Positions 1 through 10,013 of a stretch of DNA of 64,000 nt are shown piece after piece (within the stretch, counting starts at the first letter, position 1; every line of letters starts with the position of its first letter). The notes under the pieces were generated by a model. It made no database searches. It was not told the DNA's origin and saw only the letters and a program-made list of their open reading frames with translations. This stretch comes from Argyresthia goedartella (Eukaryota > Arthropoda > Insecta > Lepidoptera > Argyresthiidae): positions 35,976,906 through 36,040,905 of the forward strand of contig OX463818.1 of assembly GCA_949825045.1 (NCBI GenBank). The letters run 5' to 3'. Made by a program: the position numbers and the translations under genes.

Positions 1-1150
1 GAGGCTTAGGGCATCTAGAAAACGGGTGCCCTTTTTCTTTGCAATTGTAACAGAACAAGCTCGTATTGAATTTGTGATTAGCCCGTATGTTCGACTTATC
101 GTCGCCCGTATTTACATTCCTGTCTCTAGAAAACGGCTGAAGAGCATAAAGCTCTCTATTATTGCTAATTAAGAACTTTAATAACTAATCGGGGTCATCA
201 CATCGCAACGCTAAAGCGCTTGATCTTGAGGTCCTATCACTAATTCCGTGGATAATGCAGTCGACGGCACGTCTACCGGTAATGTCGCACTGATTGAGAA
301 GCGCCAGCTTCTCATAAAAATAGTTCTGCACGGGTTCGTTAATCCTACTCTTGCGCTTTAACATGTCCTCAAGCATCTGTCCGTAGTTTTGTTCGCACGG
401 AAAGGCGCTTAACAATTTGACTTGCCACTCTTCCCAATTAAATAAAATCGAACTCTGGCTTTCGTACCAGGTTTTAGCTAACCCTGACAGTTTCTGCATA
501 GCAAAAAGGACTACGGTCCTTCCATCCCAGCCGTAGACTTTTGCACACTCGTTTACCTTCTTTAGCCAGGTATCCATGCGCTGGTTTTTCTCTGAAGGGT
601 TAAACTCAGGAATAATGTTTCTACTGTCTCTGTTCGAAAACTGTGTGCTCTGGCCCGGCTGCGATGGAAGGATTTCTTTGATAGACTGAATAATTTGGGT
701 TATATCTTTGGTGGAAAAAGAAGGGCTACGTGACCTTTTTTCTCGGTGTTCGTTGTCTGCGTCAGGCAGACGGCTGCGGCGGCGACGGCTGCGGCTGCGG
801 CTGCCGCTGCGGCTACGACTACGGCTGCAACCGTCGCGGCGGCGGCTGCTGCTGTCGCGCCTCGTCCCGGACCCACGCAGCTCACTCTGTTTTCGGCGTT
901 GCTCGGCGTCTCGTTCTTGTTGTAGGTCGAGCTCCAACAGACGAACCCGCTCCTGCTCTTGCCTCAGCGCCACTTCGCGCTCCAGCAAACGGCGACTGTG
1001 GCTTCGGCTGTGGCTGCGACTTCGGCGGCTGCTGTCGTGACCAACGCTACGCCTGGAGCGCGAACGGTTGCGTCGAGGAGTTTCTAGGCTCCTTGCGTTA
1101 TTGTCTCCCGGTTCCATCTTCTGAAACTCGTGTCGTGAAATTGGGTGCAT
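1..1150 (-). pseudogene. gag: Ty3/gypsy-like LTR retrotransposon Gag, one in-frame stop, incomplete at left edge
   Basis: Structural Gag protein of an LTR retrotransposon, which would bind and package element RNA in virus-like particles. From the Met at 1150 the frame stays open for 321 codons. An arginine/serine-rich, strongly basic stretch covers about residues 25-145, followed by a retrotransposon-gag-type helical domain (about residues 180-320, with FNPSEKNQRMDTWLKKV and LSGLAKTWYE). A TAG at 185-187 interrupts the frame, but translation past it in the same frame continues the domain and reaches a CCHC zinc knuckle (C-x2-C-x4-H-x4-C) at 11-52. So this is one gag with one nonsense codon, not a protein ending at 185. 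Protease and pol would lie left of the window. Seen: frame, RS region, knuckle. Family placement rests on the Gag domain type; Ty3/gypsy is my best guess. Confidence 0.75.
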
Positions 1151-1183
1151 TAGAAGTGAGTTCGGTTCATAGGAAAAATATTT

Positions 1184-1452
1184 TAGGGTCGAGAGAAAAT
1201 CCGAAATATCTCAAAAACGGTGCATCCTACACAAAAAATAACGAAATTTTGACCCCCTGTGAAACCACCCCACTGCAGCTCCATGAACCGGTTGCCACTT
1301 TTTTTTTCTTTTTTTTTACATTATTTAAGAGTCGAGAGAAAATCCGATATATCTCGAAAACGGTGCATCCTACACAAAAATAACGAAATTTTGATCCCCT
1401 GTGAAACCCTGAAACTGCAGCACTATGACTCGGATGCCACTTTTTTATTATT
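1184..1452. repeat. Two tandem diverged copies of a ~143-bp unit
   Basis: The string GTCGAGAGAAAATCCG recurs at 1188 and 1331 (offset 143). Both are followed by the same GGTGCATCCTACACAAAAA, a GAAATTTTGA block, CTGCAGC and a GCCACTTTTTT block. The pair lies directly upstream of the gag start and may belong to the element's leader, but I cannot prove that. Confidence 0.8.
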
Positions 1453-1513
1453 TAAAATTAAATTTGAATGAATTTTATTATTAAAATAATCAAATTACTT
1501 GTAAGTTACGTAC

Positions 1514-1595
1514 TACGGCACGTGTTTGACCACGTGTCACGGGACCGGAAGCATTCATAAGGTTACGGCACGTGTTTGACCACGTGCTTCGGGAC
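1514..1595. repeat. Direct repeat (~32 bp, 50-bp spacing) carrying four CACGTG sites
   Basis: Two copies of a unit with ACGGCACGTGTTTGACCACG start at 1514 and 1564. Each contains CACGTG twice: 1519-1524, 1531-1536, 1569-1574 and 1581-1586. CACGTG is the canonical E-box recognised by bHLH proteins, but nothing here shows that these sites are used. Confidence 0.7.
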
Positions 1596-2089
1596 ATAGG
1601 AAAACATAGGGAAACCGAGCATGTTTATCGATGCTATGATTTACAGAGCTATAATATTTCAGACGTTGGATGCTATAAACACGAGTTAAGTTCTCAGACA
1701 ATTTAGTACTTTAACCATGTAACTTATCACGATAAAAATAAGGTGCAGGCGTGTACTTACAATTTTAGTTCATCCCCCGGCTTCTGAGATGTAAACTGCC
1801 TGGATATTATTGCAGGCGCCAGCGGTAGTACATATAATTAAAACACACAAGGTTCTCACAATTAAAGTAGATGTATTACTCGTGAACAGCTGTCACTGCC
1901 GGCTTAGACTACGTCCGCGCGTTTCGGTCATTGAAAGCAAAGTGAGTCGACGCCCGAGCCCACGCTCTGCCAAGTATCTACTGTGTTGCCAGTAATGCTT
2001 ATAGCCAAAATACCCGAAAATTAGGGAAATAAAATAGGAACCTTACAGTAGGTAGAACAAGACTGAAAAAGTAAGTTGGTAATACTGTA

Positions 2090-2223
2090 GTAAAACTGAG
2101 TGTATTTTGATACCCAAGGGAGAATAGAGATAGCTCCCAATCTCTCTTCTCTAATACTTTACGAAGTAGTGGGCCTAAGAGTTATTTCTATTTACCCTTG
2201 GTTATCAATACACCCCGTTTTAC
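2090..2223. mobile_element. Short inverted-repeat element (MITE), pogo-type ends
   Basis: About 134 bp with terminal inverted repeats. The left arm contains GTAAAACTGAGTGTATT and GATACCCAAGGG. The right arm, read inward, contains GTAAAACGGGGTGTATT and GATAACCAAGGG. The outer GTAAAACGGGG resembles the end of the pogo-like element at 48307-51982. TA precedes the left end; I do not see a clean TA on the right. Confidence 0.55.
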
Positions 2224-2243
2224 GTTACCTACATTATTCTAGT

Positions 2244-2512
2244 CAGCCCCCTTAATTAGTAACTTTAATCCAGTGTAGGAAGCAGGAATAATTACGCTTC
2301 GAAAAAGTATGCGAATCGAACTGTCAGTGACTCTTATGTACAATGACATAAGGTTCATGTTTTCTGAACTCGAAAACTTTTTCGCTCTGGTTATTATTCC
2401 TGCTTGAGCCAGGTCAAATGCAACGCAGTGTCAATTGATTGTACATAACTATGGGAAATCTGATACTATTCCACAGTTTAAGATCGATTCGAGTTACTGA
2501 ATAAGGGGGCTG
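2244..2512. mobile_element. Foldback/MITE with CAGCCCCC ends and nested inverted repeat
   Basis: The outer arms are CAGCCCCCTTAATTAGTAAC (2244-2263) and its near-complement at 2493-2512. An inner pair, AGCAGGAATAAT at 2281 against ATTATTCCTGCT near 2393, extends the fold. No coding capacity and no clear target duplication. Confidence 0.6.
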
Positions 2513-2901
2513 GACGGATATACACATGAATAATAAAAGGTAAATAGGAACTACAGACAACTACATACTTTAACACTCTATGATGTGATATCCGGGTGCG
2601 ATGCTACGATACGATCTCCCGCTCGAACACTGCCGGCTTACTGACAAAAAGGCAACGCGGTAGGTACGTGGTCGTGGTAGCTAGGGGATTCCCGCAGCAG
2701 CGCTCATTTTGAATCGATGTGGCGGCGCGCCTTCCCTCTGTTTCACGATTAACATGTCCACCCATCACTAAAAGGCGCTCGTGACGTCACAGTAGGTAGT
2801 GAAAAAGTTACACGGTTGGTTCTCATACATTCGACCGTGTTTGCTGCGTCTATCTCGATATCTGGTCTGAGGTAGGTACAAACAACTAGCGGCACGAAAC
2901 T
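2513..2901. other. No gene seen
   Basis: Non-coding. The only structured site is GTGACGTCAC at 2781-2790, a perfect 10-bp palindrome identical to a cAMP-response-type element; no promoter context supports a function. Confidence 0.5.
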
Positions 2902-2987
2902 CTAGCGCTGACCTTGGCAGTGCGTCTCTTTCGGGTCCACTATTTCAATATTTCCCTCCTCTCTCATTTAGCCAAGGTCAGCGCTAG
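2902..2987. repeat. Perfect 17-bp inverted repeat with 52-bp loop
   Basis: CTAGCGCTGACCTTGGC at 2902-2918 is exactly complementary to 2971-2987. The transcript of either strand would form an uninterrupted 17-bp hairpin. It could be a foldback element or, less likely, a small-RNA precursor. Confidence 0.75.
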
Positions 2988-3669
2988 GGTTAAATGGCGC
3001 CACCTGTACCTACCAGTATCACGGCACAGCGACGAAAAGCGCGCTGCGCTGAGCCCTTTAATTGTGAGAATTTTGGGAGCGATGAAAAGGGGCATATCTC
3101 CTTCTTCTTGTTATTTTTTGTTATATGCAGTGCTTTTGAAATGAGTGTCGTCTATATTAATAATCATGTGATCCAAGTAGCGGTCCAAACATACATCTTG
3201 TTAATACTCGTACTGCATGAATTGCATGATGCATAAACCAGTGCCATTAACCCTGCACCCTACTAGGATCATACTGATTACATCAATACCGCTGTTCACC
3301 AAAACCGGGATTTATACGCGATTCGGTTAATTATACCAATTAGCTGTCGGCTCGGCCATCAGTAGTTGTCCGCTCTGTTGTCCTGGTGATTGCGTTATTT
3401 CGACCGACCAATCACATCGCGACAATAGCAACTGACTAAGTTCACACAAATATTTTGTGCAAGTTATACATACATTTATGCAAGCTATAAATGCACATAT
3501 CATACCAATAAATTAAAAACAAGCACATCACACCACCTGCTCGACAATGCCACATTATATATAATGCAAATATTACGTAAATCTTCAGCCGGGTCATAAT
3601 GTTGCACAGAATTTCATTATAATCCGTTGGTTATTAGTATTTTCTTCACTTCTCACAGTTCTTATTGTT
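2988..3669. other. No gene seen
   Basis: AT-rich sequence. The short open frames at 2914-3236 overlap in two frames and show no recognisable domain, so I do not call them genes. Confidence 0.5.
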
Positions 3670-4063
3670 ATATGTGTCACAGGAAGATAGTCAAAACCGT
3701 AAGTTGATAAACTAACGCCGTAGTTGATCAACTATCGACAGATAGTAAACCAGACCCACAGGGTTTAGAATTCACGTTTCTTTTTTTACATGTCAACCTA
3801 AGACGAAGACTATTCGGGGGCTTCGCTGCGCTCGCCCCCTCTAGTTTTCACCTAAGCTACCGCAGTTTTTGCCCTGGTATTTCGTTTGCAATTCAAGTTT
3901 AAACCAGTTTACTATTTAACAGTTTAATCATTAGTTAATCAACTAACGCGTCGTATAGTAAACAGTACGCTACAGTTTTCTATCTGTCGATACTTGACCA
4001 ACTTACGAGAAAAAAACCGTTAGTTGATGAACTAACGGTTTTGACTTTCTTACGGTGACATAT
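3670..4063. mobile_element. MITE, ~394 bp, ~45-bp terminal inverted repeats
   Basis: The left arm, starting at about 3670, includes AGTCAAAACCGTAAGTTGAT. The right arm, read inward from 4063, includes AGTCAAAACCGTTAGTT after ATATGTCACC. The interior has further palindromes such as TAGTTGATCAACTA near 3722. No open frame. Confidence 0.65.
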
Positions 4064-4707
4064 CCTTAAAGTCTAATTTAGCCGCAGCCCGGCGCACTTA
4101 TTTTTGAAAACTTTAAATATATCAAAGCCGCGAGTGTTGCAAGACGAGACGAGACGACGCTGCAATATATGTACGTAGTGAAACTGCAAAGATTCTATAA
4201 AAACCTACTTAATAAAACGCTATTTGGCTGACAGACAGACAATGCACGGCCTCAACTGGTGGCACTATGGAACCGGAGTCATGGAACTTTGTACCGGGGT
4301 TGCTTATATAGCGTACGGTAGCACTAAGGGATAGCGCGAAATTCATCACATTCGTGGACCCTGCCTGGCTAGTGACTGACGATGACGCCTAGCCACCTTG
4401 TCACCGCACTTTTGACAATGGCACTCATTCTGTGACAGCTATTATACAGTTTCACAGGTTTTATTTACACCTTCGTTTTTAATAAGAAGTTTAGTAGTGC
4501 AGTGTGCCGCCTGGAATCGGCCTCATTGTATAACTTATTCAAGCCTTAACTTACAGTAGAACTATGCTCTTCTAGAATTAATTCTCGGGCGCATGGACAA
4601 AATGAAAAACTCTTAGAACTCTTTTGGAATAATTAAGACATTTCATTAAAAAGTTTCGAAATGAATTGGTAATAAGAGCTTTTAAAATCTATCTGAAGAG
4701 GTTTTCA
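4064..4707. other. No gene seen
   Basis: Contains a short GACGA run at about 4145-4157. I see no domain-bearing frame or paired repeat. Confidence 0.45.
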
Positions 4708-5068
4708 GAGTTCCGTACCCGAAGGGTGCCAAACGGGAACCTATTACTAAGACTCCGCTGTCCGTCTGTTTGTCTGTCTGTCCGTCTGTCACCAGGCTGT
4801 ATCTCAGGAACCGTGATTGTAAGACAATTGAAATGTTCACAGATGATGTATTTCTGTTGCCGCTATAACAACAAATACAAAAAAAAAACAGAATAAAATG
4901 AATATTTAAGGGTGCTCCCATACAACAATTCTTTCAAAACTACATACAAACTGCGACGAATGCACCTGGTTACCTACATGGAGTGTGAAAGTAGCCGCAC
5001 CAATAACTTTGTAAACAACATTTTGCTATGTAAAATCCAAACTATTCACTCCACACCATCCCTACCAT
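4708..5068 (-). repeat. Dispersed lepidopteran-type repeat, GTCCGTCTGTCTGTC family
   Basis: Runs from TTCCGTACCCGAAGGGTGCC through a (TCTG)n-like stretch and CACCAGGCTGTATCTCA, then GTAGCCGCACCAATAACTT. It is the reverse complement of about 34205-34535. I recognise this type from lepidopteran genomes but cannot name the family with certainty. Confidence 0.65.
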
Positions 5069-5406
5069 TGAATTTTTGAATTAAAAGTTTTTTTTAAGTC
5101 GAGAGCTTTTCTCGATTTTCCCCTTGGGACGGAGTTATGACGTCATAATTTTTTGTATGTTTTTTTTTTCTTTTCTGAAACTTATCGTGTGGGGTATCAA
5201 ATTAAAGGCCTTCCTTCATGAGCCGGTTCTAAAAATATACTAATCCATTACCTTTCAGCCACCTGTTTTCTAAAAATCCAAGAAATCTTTTCAAAACATA
5301 CCAAGTTTGGACTCCTCGAAGTAGGAGACGGATTAGTAAAGAGGATCTATACAGACCATGAGAGTGAGTGAAATAGGCTATAACTATTTTCGTGAAAAAT
5401 CAATAG
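5069..5406. other. No gene seen
   Basis: AT-rich, with a poly-T tract at 5161-5170. Nothing codes here and no repeat arm pairs within the stretch. Confidence 0.45.
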
Positions 5407-5644
5407 ATTGTATTTTAAATCGCAAAATGTACTTTACAAAGTTATTGGTGCGACTACTTTACTACTTGATTTTGATTGACTCTAAAATACTTAGATACTA
5501 GTGGCCCTGTGGGCAGTAGACCTCGCTGACAGGGGTGACTGTGAACCAATTTATAGGTAAGTATTTTAGATTCAATCAAAATCAAGTCGTAAAGTAGCCG
5601 CAGCAATAACTTTGTAAACTAAATTTTGCGAATTAAAATACAAT
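5407..5644. mobile_element. Foldback MITE, ~238 bp, arms ~85-90 bp
   Basis: Left arm 5407-5499 and right arm about 5553-5644 are imperfect reverse complements along most of their length (for example CAAAGTTATTGGTGCG against CGCAGCAATAACTTTG). The arm core is shared with the repeats at 4951-5060 and 56585-56690, so they are related. Confidence 0.7.
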
Positions 5645-5825
5645 ATCCAATGTAATGCCAAGTTGTGTGAGGATCGCTTGAAAACTGTGGCCCCTAGACC
5701 GGACCTGACAGATACCCCCGACATAGAGGACAAACGAAAGCAAAATCGGCCTCCTATCTTGTCGATGTCGATGGAGCCCTACGCTCGCTTGGTCTATAAA
5801 TCAAAACATAAACAGTCTCACTCGT

Positions 5826-5935
5826 TTTCCCAAACGGGGTGGCAGGGGTACGGTTGCGCTCATTCTTAGCAAATTATACAGTTCTCCGTTTTGGGTAAAA
5901 GGAGGCTAGCTCATTGCCGCAGCTATGGAGAAAGT
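5826..5935 (+). repeat. Dispersed repeat, ACGGGGTGGCAG family
   Basis: Begins TTTTCCCAAACGGGGTGGCA and ends near GCCGCAGCTATGGAG. Matching blocks occur at 14466-14595, 57306-57415 and, reversed, 53435-53560; short pieces at 9066 and 41168. In the 53 kb copy it lies inside a tRNA-headed SINE, so it is probably SINE body. Confidence 0.6.
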
Positions 5936-7689
5936 ATAAAAGTAATCCATAAATGTGGTTGAACCTATATGAAAGGCACGTACGTGCAGTAAGCCCATAC
6001 ATGCATCCAGACGAGAAATCTTCAGCGTCATTGAGAACATTCAGAGGAACGACAAGATCGCTTGTTAAGCCACTGAGTCGCCTCCCCAAACTGTAATCTA
6101 TACCCCTCAGTACAAAGCTCAATTTCCTTGCAACCATCAAAAGAGGAAAAATTCAAAATGCGGCTGCACGCCGTAGATGAACGATGTTAGACGTCGTTTA
6201 CCGAGTAATGTAGGTATGAATAGTATTGCGGTTTTTAAAGCATGAAAGATTTGAAAATAAAAAAAAACAAAAAACAAAATCTCGCTTTGGAGAAAATTAT
6301 ATGCAACACGAACTTATTGTGAGCAAAGTAGCACTGTCTCAGCAAACAGAGTACCTCAAAAGGAAACGTTTCCTAATCTATGTAAAGATAAGCAGGAGAA
6401 AATTTACCCCTAGTCCGCAAACTACAGAAAAGACGACTGTAATAGTTTAGCATCGGATACCAGGAACGCATGACAATGTGGCGGGTCGAGCAAAAATGCC
6501 CGTTTCGTTTGCCCTAAGTGTTTGCCCAGCTTCCAACCTTTTTATGTGGTCCTATTTATGCGGATTGCTCTTTCAATGGACAAACTTGATCCCTGGGGAT
6601 CCCGCCACTACACTTCATAGTAAAACCCTTCATTATTTTGTTAGGTTTCATAGTAATTATCGTCGGTCTCTTGATAGGGGCTGTAAGCCTTCAACACATA
6701 AGGGCGCGTTTAGTTTAGCTTCACCAAGCAACTTAAATATGACGGACGAACATTGTAATTTGAGTTCCATTAGTTTGCAGCACTTATGTTGCATAAGTAA
6801 TGGCTCAATCATGAAATAAGTTACAAAATATTTGAACACTAAAATATAAGAGGGAAAGCTAAGATCTCGCGCGAATATCAATTCCTATTCTCTTCTATCG
6901 GCGGAAAGCCGATCGAATTTCCTATTCCATATTTTTGAGGGATAATGATTAACTTGGATCATAGGATCAATCAACGAAGTCATAGGACTTTTCGTTGATT
7001 TATCACAAATACACAAGCAGATTAAAGTGGTACGTATATAGTACTCAATATTGCCATGTACGAGTATATTCTATAGTGCAGTACTTAAGACCTAGGTTGT
7101 ATTACTATCCCTTCGTAAGAAAATGTGAGCCTTATGTACGAGTAAGCACGTCATGGAAGGAAAATTATGCCCATTTTTTAATCTCACGTAAACAAGCGAT
7201 GCATGCAATACCTTTAGAATACTTTGACAGCATGTAAACTGCATCAAGTTTTTATTTTCTTGTTTGTTATCGGGTCTTGTATTATTGTTGGCGGCGATCC
7301 AGCGTGACCTTACAAAAGCTCTGCTGCGAATCATTGAGTGCGGAAATTATCGTCGGGGAACGGCGATTGCGGCCGACTTGCACCAGACTTTTAACAACCG
7401 ATACATATAATTTAATTATATACAACTTAAGTAAAACACTGCCATGTAACGTGGGAACCTGGCCGACAGGCAATAACCTTGGCGTGCATGACTACGCAAC
7501 TTGACCGTGTAGTAAATAAGTTGATTTGAAAACTTTATTGAACGGTTCTCAAATTTCTGGTGCAAGTCGCCCTGAAAATCGACAGCGCTAATAGCCATCT
7601 CATGTAGACTTTGCTGATTAAACCCACTCTGAGCTTTTATGGCAATGAGGTTTAGGAATATAAACTTGGCTATTCTGGTCACAATGTTT
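5936..7689. other. No gene seen
   Basis: The longest open frames (about 75-113 codons) lack motifs and overlap on both strands. A 10-bp perfect inverted repeat (AATCAACGAA, 6969-6978 and 6991-7000) is the only structure noticed. Confidence 0.45.
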
Positions 7690-7837
7690 GGATGTCAGGT
7701 GTAGGAGCCGGCCGACTCCTGTCGCTGCCCGGGCTGGTAGTAGTGGTATAGCTGAGTCGCAGGCCCTAAGCAGGGCAGCTTGAAAGCTCATACAGTCGGA
7801 GCGGATACTAACTAACCCGAGACACCTCCATCGATCA

Positions 7838-7904
7838 ACACTGAGCCAGCGTGGTGGAATATGGCTTCGAATTCGAGTAAAGGCCTGTTTCCGTCAGTGG
7901 AGAC
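7838..7904 (+). repeat. RTE/SINE-type 3' fragment
   Basis: GCCAGCGTGGTGGAATATGG followed by AAAGGCCTGTTTCCGTCAGTGG resembles the 3' part of a very common lepidopteran SINE/RTE tail. The flanking 7690-7837 may be the rest of it, too diverged to delimit. Confidence 0.45.
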
Positions 7905-8376
7905 TAGAAGCGACTTAAAAAAAAATATGCAAAATTGCTGTCAGGAAATGTAATATCTGTTTAAGTTTTCTCATCACGTTAGTTGATGGGCTCACTGCAT
8001 CATTATTAAGTGGGATTTATTAACTTGATACTATTCCATAGAATAATTGGTGTTCTTAGCTAACAAACGCAGTCAAAGAGTTACCTAATAATAGGAATAA
8101 TTAGTTGTAATATAGTTCTTTCGTATTTAATACCTTTATGACAAATTTTGGACAAAATGAAAAAAGTAAAAAATCTAAATTTCTCGAAACCCATTAACAT
8201 TCGGACAGGGTATTAGGGGTTAAATTAACGGGAAATGCGCTGTCATTTATTTAACCTCTCACAATATATGTATCGATTAACCAATCACGCACACATTCAC
8301 ACTCGTATCCCGACCAGGGCGGAAGATATATGTATGGCTAGAAGGCGTTCTTTTAAGTTTCGTGAATTATATTATA
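7905..8376. other. No gene seen
   Basis: AT-rich spacer between the SINE-like fragment and the MITE at 8377. Confidence 0.4.
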
Positions 8377-8607
8377 CACTGACGAGCAATGAAAAAGTTC
8401 CACCCACGAAATGCCGACAAACACCTTAATATCTCCTAAGACATAGAACCTTTTGATTTGAACACAATATTTACGTTTTTAATTGGTAATAATCTGATGC
8501 GCTGTTAAATGTACTTGAATATTGCAGACGGCGTCATTAAGCTAGCCTTTCCCGTTTAGGAGTAATTTGGTGCTATCTCTCTGGAACTTTTTCATTGCTC
8601 GTCAGTG
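8377..8607. mobile_element. MITE, 231 bp, perfect 26-bp terminal inverted repeats, TA duplication
   Basis: Both ends read inward as CACTGACGAGCAATGAAAAA followed by GTTCCA, identical over 26 bp. TA flanks each side (8375-8376 and 8608-8609), as expected for Tc1/mariner-mobilised elements. There is no open frame. Perfect ends suggest a fairly recent copy. Confidence 0.85.
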
Positions 8608-9149
8608 TATTTTATTGAAATAAATACAGGGTGGCGGAGACCACAGAATAAACGCACACATTGGGCAGGCTTTTTAATTATTTCTGAGCACTACGAGTAA
8701 AAATGAGAGGAAGATAATAAAATCTCACAAATACCAATATAACCGGAAAGTTTGTTTCTTCTCGCCTCAAGGACCCTAGGAGCAGCACGTTGCCCGATGA
8801 TTGCTTCCTCACCATGAAATATTGATGAGTCTCGAGCCCCGACTTCAACAGTAACTTTTACTTTTATTCCATTGCCTCAAGTGGATGATTTTTCATAAGT
8901 AAACACATTCCTATTCATACCTTCACCTCGTCTTGACCGGGTTGATTCATGCCTTCATATTTATGATTGAAATTGTACCAAGATGTTCTAGAATCTGATG
9001 ATTTATGAATAAAGTTGATTAGAAAAAAATGTAAATAGGCTGTGGGTAAATAGTCTAAGTCTCCTTTTCCCGAACGGCGTGGCAGAAGCACAGCTGTTTG
9101 TGCCCACGTGCAGCCGTGACAGGAGGAAAGTAATGATGATGATCCGATT
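8608..9149. other. No gene seen
   Basis: Holds one short piece of the ACGGGGTGGCAG repeat (about 9066-9115, CCCGAACGGCGTGGCAG). Confidence 0.45.
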
Positions 9150-9497
9150 TCGTCACGGCGACCGCCTCAATGGAGAAGCTTCACTGAAGATGTTCAGGCT
9201 GCAGGCGGTTCGACTGTGGAACGCACTGCCTTGCACTACAAGAGACAGTCCCACTCTTATCTCTTTCAAAACCCGGGTAAAAGAGTATCCGTATTTTATA
9301 TTATATGCATTTAGTACAGATAAGATATTAGATATTGTACACTACCCTTTCATGATACATTTCCATTTCATGCCTTGGTTTGCTGGTAGAAATCTCTTTT
9401 TAGAGATAAGCTCGCTTTTGTACATATGATTTCTCCTAATGTATCCTTTTAAATTTAATATGTGTGTGTACAATAAAGAATTATGAATTATGAAGAT
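9150..9497 (+). pseudogene. 3' end of non-LTR retrotransposon (family C), fragment
   Basis: A short frame encodes LQAVRLWNALPCTTRDSPT then KTRVKEY, closely matching the C-terminus of the RT protein at 42261-43358 (LRAIRLWNALPCAIRESPS). After it come the same 3'-UTR block (TTTGCTGGTAGAAATCTC, then AGAGATAAGCTCGC, at about 9378-9413), an AATAAAG signal at about 9473 and short ATTATGA tail repeats. Only the last ~35 codons and the UTR survive, which fits the 5' truncation usual for LINE insertions. The frame continuing to 9429 is UTR read-through, not protein. Confidence 0.7.
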
Positions 9498-9667
9498 ATT
9501 ATCACATATAATCACATTTTGAGACGTAAAAACAAACAACAGGCGCCTCTTTTTACGTTTTTATTTTATTTAGTGTTTTTTAATGCTTATTTAAACTACC
9601 GTAAAACGGAACGTTTTTTAAAACACCCATCAGCGGCAGTGACTTACTGACTGCCATCGTGACGCTT

Positions 9668-9743
9668 CGATGCAAGGGACAGAGCTCGATGCAAGGGACA
9701 GAGCTCGATGCAAGGGACAGAGCTCGATGCAAGGGACAGAGCT
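9668..9743. repeat. Tandem repeat, 19 bp x 4, identical
   Basis: CGATGCAAGGGACAGAGCT occurs four times without change: 9668-9686, 9687-9705, 9706-9724 and 9725-9743. Confidence 0.95.
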
Positions 9744-9804
9744 ATGCGTTCGTCTCCCTTCCCTTTATAAACGAAAGAAGGAGAAAAGATTGACGCATAG
9801 CTCT
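9738..9804. repeat. 12-bp perfect inverted repeat, 43-bp loop
   Basis: AGAGCTATGCGT (9738-9749) pairs with ACGCATAGCTCT (9793-9804). The left arm overlaps the end of the 19-bp tandem array. Confidence 0.8.
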
Positions 9805-10013
9805 TGCTTTGTAAAAAAAATAATAAGAAAATAGGCTACAAATAACCCCTTATCCACGAAACTACCGACCAAAAAAATATAAATAAATACCGAATGAAAA
9901 TGCAATGTTTAACTAGGGGGACACAATTGGGGGCCAAATCAGAGGTTTAAAAATATTTTTCCAAACTGTATCGTGTGACGTGTGTCTAATGAAGGCTTCT
10001 TTCGAGAATCGAA

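Noticed and set aside
700..885. Alanine/valine-rich minus frame
   Set aside because: Same RS-coding repeat in another frame.
730..1383. 217-codon plus-strand frame rich in Cys, Gly and Arg
   Set aside because: Antisense shadow of the RS-repeat part of gag; low complexity follows from the repeat.
6478..6819. 113-codon frame, possible gene
   Set aside because: No motif, AT-rich, overlapped by an opposing frame, and no promoter or splice pattern.
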